A DNA stretch of 64,000 bases from Urophycis tenuis (GCA_036785325.1 JAXIVH010000020.1:5747879-5811878), one strand, 5' to 3'; shown: positions 1 through 12,393, counted from the first letter of the stretch. A program made the numbers and translations. Notes: generated by a model not told the origin, from the sequence alone.

Positions 1-1242
1 TAGCTGCTGGGTAGACTTCAGTCAACCTGACGCAGTTTAGTCTGTGATCAACCAGACTGCTCGCGAATGGGCTCATTTTAAGCGGGGAAATCTAAGCTTT
101 TCAACGGCGTATGGCAAGACTATATTCACTAATGGCCCGTTGAAATACTAAGCTAATTAATTTGTGTTCTGTAAGGAAAGATTGATGTCAATTGAAACGT
201 TAAAGGTATGTTTTTAGCTGCTGGGTAGACTTCATTCAACCTGACACAGTTTAGTCTGTGATCAACCAGACTGCTCGCGGATGGGCTCATTTTAAGCGGG
301 GAAATCTAAGCTTTCCAACGGCGTATGGAAAGACTATATTAACTCATGGGTCGTTGAAATACTAAGCTAATTAATTTGTGTTCTGTAAGGAAAGATTGAT
401 GTTAATTGAAACGTTGAAGGTATGTTTTTAGCTGCTGGGTAGACTTCAGTCAACCTGACGCAGTTTAGTCTGTGAGCAACCAAATTGCTCAGCGATGGGC
501 TCATTATAAGCGGGGAAATCTAAGCTTTCCAACGGCGTATGGCAAGACTATATTCACCAAAGGGTCGTTGAAATACTAAGCTAATTAATTTGTGTTCTGT
601 AAGGAAAGATTGATGTTAATTGAAACGTTAAAGGTATGTTTTTAGCTGCTGGGTAGACTTCATTCAACCTGACGCAGCTTAGTCTGTGATCAACCAGACT
701 GCTCGCGGATGGGCTCATTTTAAGCGGGGAAATCTAAGCTTTCCAACGGCGTATGGCAAGACTATATTGACTCATGGGTCATTGAAATACTAAGCTAATT
801 AATTTGTGTTCTGTAAGGAAAGATTGATGTTAATTGAAACGTTGAAGGTATGTTTTTAGCTGCTGGGTAGACTTCAGTCAACCTGACGCAGTTTAGTCTG
901 TGATCAACCAGACTGCTCGAGGATGGGCTCATTTTAAGCGCGGAAATCTAAGCTTTCCAACGGCGTATGGCAAGACTATATTCACTAAAGGGTCGTTGAA
1001 ATACTAAGCTAATTAATTTGTGTTCTGTAAGGAAAGATTGATGTTAATTGAAACGTTGAAGGTATGTCTTTAGCTGCTGTGTAGACTTCAGTCAACCTGA
1101 CGCAGATTTGTCTGTGAGCAACCAAATTGCTCGGAGATGGGCTCATTTTAAACGGGGAAATCTAAGCTTTCCAACGACGTATGGCATGACTATATTTGCC
1201 CATGGGTCGTCGAAATAATAAGCTGATTCATGTGTGTTCTGT
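1..1242. repeat. 214-bp satellite block 1 (6 monomers)
   Basis: Six monomers; the window opens inside the array. Most monomers carry AAGCTT and AAGCTAATTAATT. Two sequence types mix: one with GATCAACCAGACTGCTCGCGG, the other with GAGCAACCAAATTGCTC. The last monomer before the insert is a distinct edge type, with TTGCCCATGGGTCGTCGAAATAATAAGC, and the same edge type precedes every insert in the array. Confidence 0.95.
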
Positions 1243-1429
1243 TGGCTGTGGAAAGAAAATAGCACACAAGTCATACCAAGTCACCTTTATTTTTCAGTGA
1301 TAAACATTAATAAATAAACAGTATGGACATTGTATAAACAGTTGTATAAAAAGTGTAAACGGTATGAACAGTGTTCTTATAAAAGATATCAATATCAATA
1401 CTGATCACGTGTGTATTTTATATTTCCAG
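1243..1429 (+). other. Intron-like 5' flank of the insert, with branch point and 3' splice site
   Basis: AT-rich sequence between satellite and exon fragment. It holds AATAAATAAA and several degenerate AACAGT-containing short repeats. CTGATCAC lies about 25 nt before a TTTTATATTTCCAG acceptor, which fits a branch point plus 3' splice site, although the pyrimidine tract is weak. Equivalent flanks precede the other twelve exon copies, starting at 3487, 8094, 11405, 13876, 16339, 17493, 20160, 22613, 24654, 26481, 32572 and 35897. Whether it is spliced in vivo is inference. Confidence 0.6.
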
Positions 1430-1920
1430 GTTATTTGTTGATTAGCCAGAGCCTGTGACTCCCACCGACCGGCCCGTTCAGCCCACTGCGTTGTCGTCCT
1501 CCACCCGGCCGAAGCCTCCTGCGCCCACCCGCCTCCTGCTGCGTCAGCCTGTGGCCCGCCCGCCCCCTGTGTCGGCAGCACCCATACCGCTGGTCCTCCC
1601 CGCACAGCCACAGGCCCCCTCCGTCCTGCTTCGTGGGCCATCCTGCAGCTGTCTCTGCAGTCATCGTGTGTCAAAACCATACAAACTTGTATATGGTAAC
1701 ATTTCAAAATGACACCAGCATAAATGAGGACCTTGCAATAGGTTGTGTGTTACATGACCCCCCTGGCATACAGCTGTATGTCTCTGTGAAGGTGGTTGTG
1801 AAGAACTGCATCCGGCTGAACAAGTACAAGTGCCGGTGAGGCAGCAACTCTCTCGAGGGGTTGCACGCCCACCTGGTTAACGCCATCCCTTCACAGCGAT
1901 GTGGGATTATGCCGTTCCAA
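1430..1920 (+). pseudogene. Exon-like gene fragment, copy 1 (13-bp deletion, extra stop)
   Basis: This is a decayed exon, 491 bp against 504 bp in other full copies, bounded by AG at 1428-1429 and GTAAGT at 1921. Frame A (from base 2) reads a Pro/Thr-rich stretch that in other copies begins VDEPEPVTPTNRPVQPT. Frame C covers the second half, about 100 residues ending in CR*GSNSLEGLH and IPSQRCGIMPFQ. The two frames are out of register, so a frameshift predates the amplification. This copy has three extra lesions: GATTAG in place of GATGAG puts a stop near the start of frame A, 13 bp between two GCCTCC repeats are gone, and the shared TGA sits in CGGTGA. From memory, the CR-GSNSLEGLH...PFQ motif resembles multicopy uncharacterised, possibly transposon-derived fish proteins. 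I cannot confirm that. Confidence 0.7.
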
Positions 1921-1933
1921 GTAAGTGATTAAA

Positions 1934-1950
1934 ACACACACACACACACA

Positions 1951-1981
<31 letters not shown>

Positions 1982-2034
1982 GCGCATATATACAAACACA
2001 CACACGCATATATACACACACATATATATATATA
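1934..2034. repeat. (CA)n/(TA)n microsatellite, copy 1
   Basis: It starts 13 bases after the donor GT. The CA run is interrupted by one CATACA, then CGCGCATATATACAAACAC and an ATATATATATA end. The CATACA and TACAAAC interruptions recur only in copies 4 and 5, marking these three as a subfamily. Confidence 0.95.
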
Positions 2035-2218
2035 CTTAAACATAGCTGACCCTTTTTTTCCCCCTTCTCGGGGATTATGCTCCCAGTTTTGATCTCGGAC
2101 GTCTGGTCACTTATAGCATATAATAATATTCTATTACTGTTAAGCCAACTATGAATAATAAAACAGGCCAAAACATGTGTCCTTTATCATAGCTACACGT
2201 ATTACAAAAAAAACGCGT
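2035..2218. other. 3' flank of the insert leading back into satellite
   Basis: This segment runs from CTTAAACATAGCTGACC through a T7/C5 run, CTCGGGGATTATGCTCCCAG and an AT-rich stretch to TTACAAAAAAAACGCGTG, where the 214-bp satellite resumes within GAATTGAAAAGTTGAAGG. I see no terminal inverted repeat pairing it with the left edge of the insert, so a simple DNA transposon is not supported. The same flank follows every exon copy with few changes. It contains no gene. Confidence 0.75.
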
Positions 2219-3486
2219 GAATTGAAAAGTTGAAGGTATGTTTTTAGCTGCTGGGTAGACTTCAGTCAACCTGACGCAGTTTTGTCTGTGAGCAACCAAA
2301 TTGCTCGGGGATGGGCTCATTTTAAGCGGGGAAATCTAAGGTTCCCAACGGCGTATGGCAAGATTATATTGAGTCATGGGTCGTTTAAATACTAAGCTAA
2401 TTAATTTCTGTTCTTTATTGAAAGATTGATGTTAATTGAAACGTTGAAGTTATGTTTTTAGCTGCTGGGTAGACTTCATTCAACCTGACGCAGTTTAGTC
2501 TGTGATCAACCAGACTGCTCGCGGATGGGCTCATTTTAAGCGGGGAAATCTAAGCTTTCCAACGGCGTATGGAAAGACTATATTGACTCATGGGTCGTTG
2601 AAATACTAAGCTAATTAATTTGTGTTCTGTAAGGAAAGATTGATGTTAATTGAAACGTTGAAGGTATGTTTTTAGCTGCTGGGTAGACTTCAGTCAACCT
2701 GACGCAGTTTAGTCTGTGAGCAACCAAATTGCTCAGGGATGGGCTCATTATAAGCGGGGAAATCTAAGCTTTCCAACGGCTTATGGCAAGACTATATTCA
2801 CCAAAGGGTCGTTGAAATACTAAGCTAATTAATTTGTGTTCTGTAAGGAAAGATTGATGTTAATTGAAACGTTAAAGGTATGTTTTTAGCTGCTGGGTAG
2901 ACTTCATTCAACCTGACGCAGTTTAGTCTGTGATCAACCAGACTGCTCGCGGATGGGCTCATTTTAAGCGGGGAAATCTAAGCTTTCCAACGGCGTATGG
3001 CAAGACTATATTGACTCATGGGTCATTGAAATACTAAGCTAATTAATTTGTGTTCTGTAAGGAAAGATTGATGTTAATTGAAACGTTGAAGGTATGTTTT
3101 TAGCTGCTGGGTAGACTTCAGTCAACCTGACGCAGTTTAGTCTGTGATCAACCAGACTGCTCGCGGATGGGCTCATTTTAAGCGGGGAAATCTAAGCTTT
3201 CCAACGGCGTATGGCAAGAGTATATTGACTCATGGGTCGTTGAAATACTAAGCTAATTAATTTGTGTTCTGTAAGGAAAGATTGATGTTAATTGAAACGT
3301 TGAAGGTATGTTTTTAGCTGCTGGGTAGACTTCAGTCAACCTGACGCAGTTTAGTCTGTGATCAACCAGACTGCTCGAGGATGGGCTCATTTTAAGCGGG
3401 GAAATCTAAGCTTTCCAACGGCGTATGGCATGACTATATTTGCCCATGGGTCGTCGAAATAATAAGCTGATTCATGTGTGTTCTGT
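2219..3486. repeat. 214-bp satellite block 2 (6 monomers)
   Basis: Monomer starts are near 2246, 2460, 2674, 2888, 3102 and 3316. The first monomer carries the AAGGTTCCCAACGG variant that lacks AAGCTT, typical of the first monomer after most inserts. The last is the edge type. Blocks 2 and 3 share marker changes in their last monomers (for example GCAAGAGTATATTGAC at about 3206 and 7813, offset 4607), so the DNA left of exon copies 2 and 3 is a recent duplication. Confidence 0.95.
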
Positions 3487-3673
3487 TGGCTGTGGAAAGA
3501 AAATAGCACACAAGTCATACCAAGTCACCTTTATTTTTCAGTGATAAACATTAATAAATAAACAGTATAGACATTGTATAAACAGTTGTATAAAAAGTGT
3601 AAACGGTATGAACAGTGTTCTTATAAAAGATATCAATATCAATACTGATCACGTGTGTATTTTATATTTCCAG

Positions 3674-4177
3674 GTTATTTGTTGATGAGCCAGAGCCTGT
3701 GACTCCCACCAACCGGCCCGTTCAGCCCACTGCGTTGTCGTCCTCCACCCGGCCGAAGCCTCCTGCGCCCACCCGCCTCCAGCCGAGGCCTCCTGCTGCG
3801 TCAGCCTGTGGCCCGCCCGCCCCCTGTGTCGGCAGCACCCATACCGCTGGTCCTCCCCGCACAGCCACAGGCCCCCTCCGTCCTGCTTCGTGGGCCATCC
3901 TGCAGCTGTCTCTGCAGTCATCGTGTGTCAAAACCATTCAAACTTGTATATGGTAACATTTCAAAATGACACCAGCATAAATGAGGACCTTGCAATAGGT
4001 TGTGTGTTACATGACCCCCCTGGCATACAGCTGTATGTCTCTGTGAAGGTGGTTGTGAAGAACTGCATCCGGCTGAACAAGTACAAGTGCCGGTGAGGCA
4101 GCAACTCTCTCGAGGGGTTGCACGCCCACCTGGTTAACGCCATCCCTTCACAGCGATGTGGGATCATGCCGTTCCAA
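3674..4177 (+). pseudogene. Exon-like gene fragment, copy 2 (reference form)
   Basis: This 504-bp copy represents the commonest sequence. Frame A runs open from the acceptor for about 93 codons (VDEPEPVTPTNRPVQPT onward, rich in Pro, Thr, Ala and Arg) and then stops after CIW. Frame C takes over near GHPAAVSAVIVCQNHSN and runs to a TGA at 4094-4096, then reads GSNSLEGLHAHLVNAIPSQ to the donor at 4178. The length is a multiple of three and frame C meets the donor at a codon boundary. Frame shift plus stop make it a pseudogene fragment. No upstream or downstream exon of the parent gene is visible in the window. Confidence 0.7.
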
Positions 4178-4187
4178 GTAAGTGATT

Positions 4188-4190
<3 letters not shown>

Positions 4191-4239
<49 letters not shown>

Positions 4240-4288
4240 TATATACACACACACACACGCATAGATACACACACATATATATATATAC
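4191..4288. repeat. (CA)n/(TA)n microsatellite, copy 2
   Basis: Longer uninterrupted CA run than copy 1, and with ATAGATACAC in place of ATATATACAC near its end. That change is unique to this copy. Confidence 0.95.
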
Positions 4289-4471
4289 TTAAACATAGCT
4301 GACCCTTTTTTTCCCCCTTCTCGGGGATTATGCTCCCAGTTTTGATCTCGGACGTCTGGTCACTTATAGCCTATAATAATATTCTATTACTGTTAAGCCA
4401 ACTATGAATAATAAAACAGGCCAAAACATGTGTCCTTTATCATAGCTACACGTATTACAAAAAAAACGCGT

Positions 4472-7400
4472 GAATTGAAAAGTTGAAGGTATGTTTTTAG
4501 CTGCTGGGTAGACTTCAGTCAACCTGACGCAGTTTTGTCTGTGAGCAACCAAATTGCTCGGGGATGGGCTCATTTTAAGCGGGGAAATCTAAGGTTCCCA
4601 ACGGCGTATGGCAAGATTATATTGAGTCATGGGTCGTTGAAATACTAAGCTAATTAATTTCTGTTCTTTATTGAAAGATTGATCTTAATTGAAACGTTGA
4701 AGGTATGTTTTTAGCTGCTGGGTAGACTTCAGTCAACCTGACGCAGTTTTGTCTGTGAGCAACCAGACTGCTCGCGGATGGGCTCATTTTAAGCGGGGAA
4801 ATCTAAGCTTTCCAACGGCGTATGGCAAGACTATATTGACTCATTGGTCGTTGAAATACTAAGCTAATTAATTTGTGATCTGTAAGGAAAGATTGATGTT
4901 AATTGAAACGTTGAAGGTATGTTTTTAGCTGCTGGGTAGACTTCAGTCAACCTGACACAGTTTTGTCTCTGAGCAACCAAATTGCTTGGGGATGGGCTCA
5001 TTTTAAGCGGGGAAATCTAAGCTTTCCAACGGCGTATGGCAAGTCTATATTGACTCATGGGTCGTTGAAATACTAAGATAATTAATTTGTGTTCTGTAAG
5101 GAAAGATTGATGTTAATTGAAACGTTGAAGGTATGTTTTTAGCTGCTGGGTATACTTCACTCAACCTGACACAGTTTTGTCTGTGATCAACCAGACTGCT
5201 GGCGGATGGGCTCATTTTAAGCAGGGAAATCTAAGCTTTTCAACGGCGTATGGTAAGACTATATTCACCAAAGGGCCGTTGAAATACTAAGCTAATTAAT
5301 TTGTGTTCTGTAAGGAAAGATTGATGTTAATTGAAACGTTAAAGGTATGTTTTTGGCTGCTGGGTAGACTTCATTCAACCTGACGCAGTTTAGTCTGTGA
5401 TCAACCAGACTGCTCGCGGATGGGCTCATTTTAAGCGGGGAAATCTAAGCTTTCCAACGGCGTATGGCAAGACTATATTGACTCATGGGTCGTTGAAATA
5501 CTAAGCTAATTAATTTGTGTTCTGTAAGGAAAGATTGATGTTAATTGAAACGTTGAAGGTATGTTTTTAGCTGCTGGGTAGACTTCAGTCAACCTGACAC
5601 AGTTTAGTCTGTGAGCAACCAAATTGCTCGCGGATGGGCTCATTTTAAGCGGGGAAATCTAAGCTTTCCAACGGCGTATGGCAAGACTATATTAACTCAT
5701 GGGTCGTTGAAATACTAAGCTAATTAATTTGTGTTCTGTAAGGAAAGATTGATGTTAATTGAAACGTTGAAGGTATGTTTTTAGCTGCTGGGTAGACTTC
5801 AGTCAACCTGACGCAGTTTAGTCTGTGATCAACCAGACTGCTCGCGGATGGGCTCATTTTAAGCGGGGAAATCTAAGCTTTCCAACGGCGTATGGCAAGA
5901 CTATATTGACTCATGGGTCGTTTAAATACTAAGCTAATTAATTTGTGATCTGTAAGGAAAGATTGATGTTAATTGAAACGTTGAAGGTATGTTTTTAGCT
6001 GCTGGGTAGACTTCAGTCAACCTGACGCAGTTTAGTCTGTGATCAACCAGACTGCTCGCGGATGGGCTCATTTTAAGCGGGGAAATCTAAGCTTTCCAAT
6101 GGCGTATGGCAAGACTATATTGACTCATGGGTCGTTTAAATACTAAGCTAATTAATTTGTGTTCTGTAAGGAAAGATTGATGTTAATTGAAACGTTGAAG
6201 GTATGTCTTTAGCTGCTGTGTAGACTTCAGTCAACCTGACGCAGTTTTGTCTGTGAGCAAGCAGACTGCTCGCGGATGGGCTCATTTTAAGCGGGGAAAT
6301 CTAAGCTTTCCAACGGCGTATGGCAAGACTATATTGACTCATTGGTCGTTGAAATACTAAGCTAATTAATTTGTGATCTGTAAGGAAAGATTGATGTTAA
6401 TTGAAACGTTGAAGGTATGTTTTTAGCTGCTGGGTAGACTTCAGTCAACCTGACACAGTTTTGTCTCTGAGCAACCAAATTGCTTAAGGATGGGCTCATT
6501 ATAAGCGGGGAAATCTAAGCTTTTCAACGGCGTATGGCAAGACTATATTCACCAAAGGGTCTTTGAAATACTAAGCTAATTAATTTGTGTTCTGTAAGGA
6601 AAGATTGATGTTAATTGAAACGTTAAAGGTATGTTTTTAGCTGCTGGGTAGACTTCATTCAACCTGACGCAGTTTAGTCTGTGATCAACCAGACTGCTCG
6701 CGGATGGGCTCATTTTAAGCGGGGAAATCTAAGCTTTCCAACGGCCTATGGCAAGACTATATTGACTCATGGGTCATTGAAATACTAAGCTAATTAATTT
6801 GTGTTCTGTAAGGAAAGATTGATGTTAATTGAAACGTTGAAGGTATGTTTTTAGCTGCTGGGTAGACTTCAGTCAACCTGACGCAGTTTAGTCTGTGATC
6901 AACCAGACTGCTCGCGGATGGGCTCATTTTAAGCGGGGAAATCTAAGCTTTTCAACGGCGTATGGCACGACTATATTCACCAATGGCCCGTTGAAATACT
7001 AAGCTAATTAATTTGTGTTCTGTAAGGAAAGATTGATGTCAATTGAAACGTTAAAGGTATGTTTTTAGCTGCTGGGTAGACTTCATTCAACCTGACGCAG
7101 TTTAGTCTGTGATCAACCAGACTGCTCGCGGATGGGCTCATTTTAAGCGGGGAAATCTAAGCTTTCCAACGGCGTATGGAAAGACTATATTGACTCATGG
7201 GTCGTTGAAATACTAAGCTAATTAATTTGTGTTCTGTAAGGAAAGATTGATGTTAATTGAAACGTTGAAGGTATGTTTTTAGCTGCTGGGTAGACTTCAG
7301 TCAACCTGACGCAGTTTAGTCTGTGAGCAACCAAATTGCTCAGGGATGGGCTCATTATAAGCGGGGAAATCTAAGCTTTCCAACGGCGTATGGCAAGACT

Positions 7401-8093
7401 ATATTCACCAAAGGGTCGTTGAAATACTAAGCTAATTAATTTGTGTTCTGTAAGGAAAGATTGATGTTAATTGAAACGTTAAAGGTATGTTTTTAGCTGC
7501 TGGGTAGACTTCATTCAACCTGACGCAGTTTAGTCTGTGATCAACCAGACTGCTCGCGGATGGGCTCATTTTAAGCGGGGAAATCTAAGCTTTCCAACGG
7601 CGTATGGCACGACTATATTGACTCATGGGTCATTGAAATACTAAGCTAATTAATTTGTGTTCTGTAAGGAAAGATTGATGTTAATTGAAACGTTGAAGGT
7701 ATGTTTTTAGCTGCTGGGTAGACTTCAGTCAACCTGACGCAGTTTAGTCTGTGATCAACCAGACTGCTCGCGGATGGGCTCATTTTAAGCGGGGAAATCT
7801 AAGCTTTCCAACGGCGTATGGCAAGAGTATATTGACTCATGGGTCGTTGAAATACTAAGCTAATTAATTTGTGTTCTGTAAGGAAAGATTGATGTTAATT
7901 GAAACGTTGAAGGTATGTTTTTAGCTGCTGGGTAGACTTCAGTCAACCTGACGCAGTTTAGTCTGTGATCAACCAGACTGCTCGAGGATGGGCTCATTTT
8001 AAGCGGGGAAATCTAAGCTTTCCAACGGCGTATGGCATGACTATATTTGCCCATGGGTCGTCGAAATAATAAGCTGATTCATGTGTGTTCTGT
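4472..8093. repeat. 214-bp satellite block 3 (17 monomers)
   Basis: Seventeen monomers with several marker variants. One near 5150-5360 combines TATACTTCACTC, CTGGCGGATGG, AAGCAGGGAAAT and GGTAAGACTAT; the last three recur together near 34236-34450 and 35520-35730, with related forms near 29010-29180. This shows long-range exchange inside the array. The final monomer is the edge type. Confidence 0.95.
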
Positions 8094-8280
8094 TGGCTGT
8101 GGAAAGAAAATAGCACACAAGTCATACCAAGTCATCTTTATTTTTCAGTGATAAACATTAATAAATAAACAGTATGGACATTGTATAAACAGTTGTATAA
8201 AAAGTGTAAACGGTATGAACAGTGTTCTTATAAAAGATATCAATATCAATACTGATCACGTGTGTATTTTATATTTCCAG

Positions 8281-8784
8281 GTTATTTGTTGATGAGCCAG
8301 AGCCTGTGACTCCCACCAACCGGCCCGTTCAGCCCACTGCGTTGTCGTCCTCCACCCGGCCGAAGCCTCCTGCGCCCACCCGCCTCCAGCCGAGGCCTCC
8401 TGCTGCGTCAGCCTGTGGCCCGCCCGCCCCCTGTGTCGGCAGCACCCATACCGCTGGTCCTCCCCGCACAGCCACAGGCCCCCTCCGTCCTGCTTCGTGG
8501 GCCATCCTGCAGCTGTCTCTGCAGTCATCGTGTGTCAAAACCATTCAAACTTGTATATGGTAACATTTCAAAATGACACCAGCATAAATGAGGACCTTGC
8601 AATAGGTTGTGTGTTACATGACCCCCCTGGCATACAGCTGTATGTCTCTGTGAAGGTGGTTGTGAAGAACTGCATCCGGCTGAACAAGTACAAGTGCCGG
8701 TGAGGCAGCAACTCTCTCGAGGGGTTGCACGCCCACCTGGTTAACGCCATCCCTTCACAGCGATGTGGGATCATGCCGTTCCAA
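8281..8784 (+). pseudogene. Exon-like gene fragment, copy 3
   Basis: Full-length 504-bp copy with acceptor and GTAAGT donor. It matches copy 2 throughout the exon as far as I can read, including the out-of-register frames and the TGA in CGGTGA. With its left flank it forms a duplicate of the copy 2 region at an offset of 4607 bp. Confidence 0.7.
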
Positions 8785-8794
8785 GTAAGTGATT

Positions 8795-8797
<3 letters not shown>

Positions 8798-8831
<34 letters not shown>

Positions 8832-8882
8832 GCATATATACACACACACACACGCATATATACACACACATATATATATATA
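8798..8882. repeat. (CA)n/(TA)n microsatellite, copy 3
   Basis: One of the shorter CA tracts, with the plain CGCGCATATATACAC form and no CATACA interruption. Confidence 0.95.
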
Positions 8883-9066
8883 CTTAAACATAGCTGACCC
8901 TTTTTTTCCCCCTTCTCGGGGATTATGCTCCCAGTTTTGATCTCGGACGTCTGGTCACTTATAGCATATAATAATATTCTATTACTGTTAAGCCAACTAT
9001 GAATAATAAAACAGGCCAAAACATGTGTCCTTTATCATAGCTACACGTATTACAAAAAAAACGCGT

Positions 9067-11404
9067 GAATTGAAAAGTTGAAGGTATGTTTTTAGCTGCT
9101 GGGTAGACTTCAGTCAACCTGACGCAGTTTTGTCTGTGAGCAACCAAATTGCTCAGGGATGGGCTCATTTTAAGCGGGGAAATCTAAGGTTCCCAACGGC
9201 GTATGGCAAGATTATATTGAGTCATGGGTCGTTGAAATACTAAGCTAATTAATTTCTGTTCTTTATTGAAAGATTGATGTTAATTGAAACGTTGAAGGTA
9301 TGTTTTTAGCTGCTGGGTAGACTTCAGTCAACCTGACGCAGTTTAGTCTGTGATCAACCAGACTGCTCGCGGATGGGCTCATTTTAAGCGGGGAAATCTA
9401 AGGTTCCCAACGGCGTATGGCAAGACTATATTGAGTCATGGGTCGTTGAAATACTAAGCTAATTAATTCCTGTTCTTTATTGAAAGATTGATCTTAATTG
9501 AAACGTTGAAGGTATGTTTTTAGCTGCTGGGTAGACTTCAGTCAACCTGACGCAGTTTTGTCTGTGAGCAAGCAGACTGCTCGCGGATGGGCTCATTTTA
9601 AGCGGGGAAATCTAAGCTTTCCAACGGCGTATGGCAAGACTATATTGACTCATTGGTCGTTGAAATACTAAGCTAATTAATTTGTGATCTGTAAGGAAAG
9701 ATTGATGTTAATTGAAACGTTGAAGGTATGTTTTTAGCTGCTGGGTAGACTTCAGTCAACCTGACACAGTTTTGTCTCTGAGCAACCAAATTGCTTGGGG
9801 ATGGGCTCATTATAAGCGGGGAAATCTAAGCTTTTCAACGGCGTATGGCAAGACTATATACACCAAAGGGCCTTTGAAATACTAAGCTAATTAATTTGTG
9901 TTCTGTAAGGAAAGATTGATGTTAATTGAAACGTTAAAGGTATGTTTTAAGCTGCTGGGTAGACTTCATTCAACCTGACGCAGTTTAGTCTGTGATCAAC
10001 CAGACTGCTCGCGGATGGGCTCATTTTAAGCGGGGAAATCAAAGCTTTCCAACCGCCTATGGCAAGACTATATTGACTCATGGGTCATTGAAATACTAAG
10101 CTAATTAATTTGTGTTCTGTAAGGAAAGATTGATGTTAATTGAAACGTTGAAGGTATGTTTTTAGCTGCTGGGTAGACTTCAGTCAACCTGACGCAGTTT
10201 AGTCTGTGATCAACCAGACTGCTCGCGAATGGGCTCATTTTAAGCGGGGAAATCTAAGCTTTTCAACGGCGTATGGCAAGACTATATTCACTAATGGCCC
10301 GTTGAAATACTAAGCTAATTAATTTGTGTTCTGTAAGGAAAGATTGATGTCAATTGAAACGTTAAAGGTATGTTTTTAGCTGCTGGGTAGACTTCATTCA
10401 ACCTGACACAGTTTAGTCTGTGATCAACCAGACTGCTCGCGGATGGGCTCATTTTAAGCGGGGAAATCTAAGCTTTCCAACGGCGTATGGAAAGACTATA
10501 TTAACTCATGGGTCGTTGAAATACTAAGCTAATTAATTTGTGTTCTGTAAGGAAAGATTGATGTTAATTGAAACGTTGAAGGTATGTTTTTAGCTGCTGG
10601 GTAGACTTCAGTCAACCTGACGCAGTTTAGTCTGTGAGCAACCAAATTGCTCAGCGATGGGCTCATTATAAGCGGGGAAATCTAAGCTTTCCAACGGCGT
10701 ATGGCAAGACTATATTCACCAAAGGGTCGTTGAAATACTAAGCTAATTAATTTGTGTTCTGTAAGGAAAGATTGATGTTAATTGAAACGTTAAAGGTATG
10801 TTTTTAGCTGCTGGGTAGACTTCATTCAACCTGACGCAGCTTAGTCTGTGATCAACCAGACTGCTCGCGGATGGGCTCATTTTAAGCGGGGAAATCTAAG
10901 CTTTCCAACGGCGTATGGCAAGACTATATTGACTCATGGGTCATTGAAATACTAAGCTAATTAATTTGTCTTCTGTAAGGAAAGATTGATGTTAATTGAA
11001 ACGTTGAAGGTATGTTTTTAGCTGCTGGGTAGACTTCAGTCAACCTGACGCAGTTTAGTCTGTGATCAACCAGACTGCTCGAGGATGGGCTCATTTTAAG
11101 CGCGGAAATCTAAGCTTTCCAACGGCGTATGGCAAGACTATATTCACCAAAGGGTCGTTGAAATACTAAGCTAATTAATTTGTGTTCTGTAAGGAAAGAT
11201 TGATGTTAATTGAAACGTTGAAGGTATGTCTTTAGCTGCTGTGTAGACTTCAGTCAACCTGACGCAGATTTGTCTGTGAGCAACCAAATTGCTCGGAGAT
11301 GGGCTCATTTTAAACGGGGAAATCTAAGCTTTCCAACAACGTATGGCATGACTATATTTGCCCATGGGTCGTCGAAATAATAAGCTGATTCATGTGTGTT
11401 CTGT
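9067..11404. repeat. 214-bp satellite block 4 (11 monomers)
   Basis: From 10163 onward this block copies the first 1.24 kb of the window with very few changes (offset 10162). Shared private variants include CTCGCGAATGG, CACTAATGGCCCG, CAGCGATGGG and AAGCGCGGAAAT. The duplication continues through the insert that follows. Confidence 0.95.
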
Positions 11405-11591
11405 TGGCTGTGGAAAGAAAATAGCACACAAGTCATACCAAGTCACCTTTATTTTTCAGTGATAAACATTAATAAATAAACAGTATGGACATTGTATAAA
11501 CAGTTGTATAAAAAGTGTAAACGGTATGAACAGTGTTCTTATAAAAGATATCAATATCAATACTGATCACGTGTGTATTTTATATTTCCAG

Positions 11592-12095
11592 GTTATTTGT
11601 TGATGAGCCAGAGCCTGTGACTCCCACCAACCGGCCCGTTCAGCCCACTGCGTTGTCGTCCTCCACCCGGCCGAAGCCTCCTGCGCCCACCCGCCTCCAG
11701 CCGAGGCCTCCTGCTGCGTCAGCCTGTGGCCCGCCCGCCCCCTGTGTCGGCAGCACCCATACCGCTGGTCCTCCCCGCACAGCCACAGGCCCCCTCCGTC
11801 CTGCTTCGTGGGCCATCCTGCAGCTGTCTCTGCAGTCATCGTGTGTCAAAACCATTCAAACTTGTATATGGTAACATTTCAAAATGACACCAGCATAAAT
11901 GAGGACCTTGCAATAGGTTGTGTGTTACATGACCCCCCTGGCATACAGCTGTATGTCTCTGTGAAGGTGGTTGTGAAGAACTGCATCCGGCTGAACAAGT
12001 ACAAGTGCCGGTGAGGCAGCAACTCTCTCGAGGGGTTGCACGCCCACCTGGTTAACGCCATCCCTTCACAGCGATGTGGGATTACTCCGTTCCAA
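11592..12095 (+). pseudogene. Exon-like gene fragment, copy 4
   Basis: 504-bp copy with both splice signals and the shared TGA. It lies in the segment duplicated from the start of the window but keeps the 13 bp missing from copy 1, so that deletion happened after the duplication or the segment was later converted. GGGATTACTCCG replaces GGGATCATGCCG near the end, changing the Met codon of the IMPFQ motif to Thr. Confidence 0.7.
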
Positions 12096-12108
12096 GTAAG
12101 TGATTAAA

Positions 12109-12125
12109 ACACACACACACACACA

Positions 12126-12156
<31 letters not shown>

Positions 12157-12209
12157 GCGCATATATACAAACACACACACGCATATATACACACACATAT
12201 ATATATATA
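12109..12209. repeat. (CA)n/(TA)n microsatellite, copy 4
   Basis: Carries the CATACA and TATACAAACAC interruptions also seen after copies 1 and 5. Confidence 0.95.
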
Positions 12210-12393
12210 CTTAAACATAGCTGACCCTTTTTTTCCCCCTTCTCGGGGATTATGCTCCCAGTTTTGATCTCGGACGTCTGGTCACTTATAGCATATAATA
12301 ATATTCTATTACTGTTAAGCCAACTATGAATAATAAAACAGGCCAAAACATGTGTCCTTTATCATAGCTACACGTGTTACAAAAAAAACGTGT

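Noticed and set aside
1..1242. CENP-B box in the 214-bp satellite
   Set aside because: The minus strand has CGTTGGAAA, part of a CENP-B box, but the essential CGGG that should follow is absent (GCTTAG is found), so the match is only about 10 of 16.
1243..2218. Insert as a DNA transposon with terminal inverted repeats
   Set aside because: The edges (TTGGCTGTGGAAAG and ACAAAAAAAACGCGTG) are not inverted copies, and no target duplication is clear in the satellite.
1929..2320. Open frames of 69-92 codons on the minus strand through CA tracts and satellite
   Set aside because: They are Val-Cys runs from (GT)n joined to AT-rich flank, or cross the satellite edge. They are copies of repeat DNA without coding sign.
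3649..3937. 90- and 71-codon minus-strand frames over the exon-like segment
   Set aside because: They are shadows of the GC-rich + strand exon. The splice signals and the conserved-looking motif are on the + strand.
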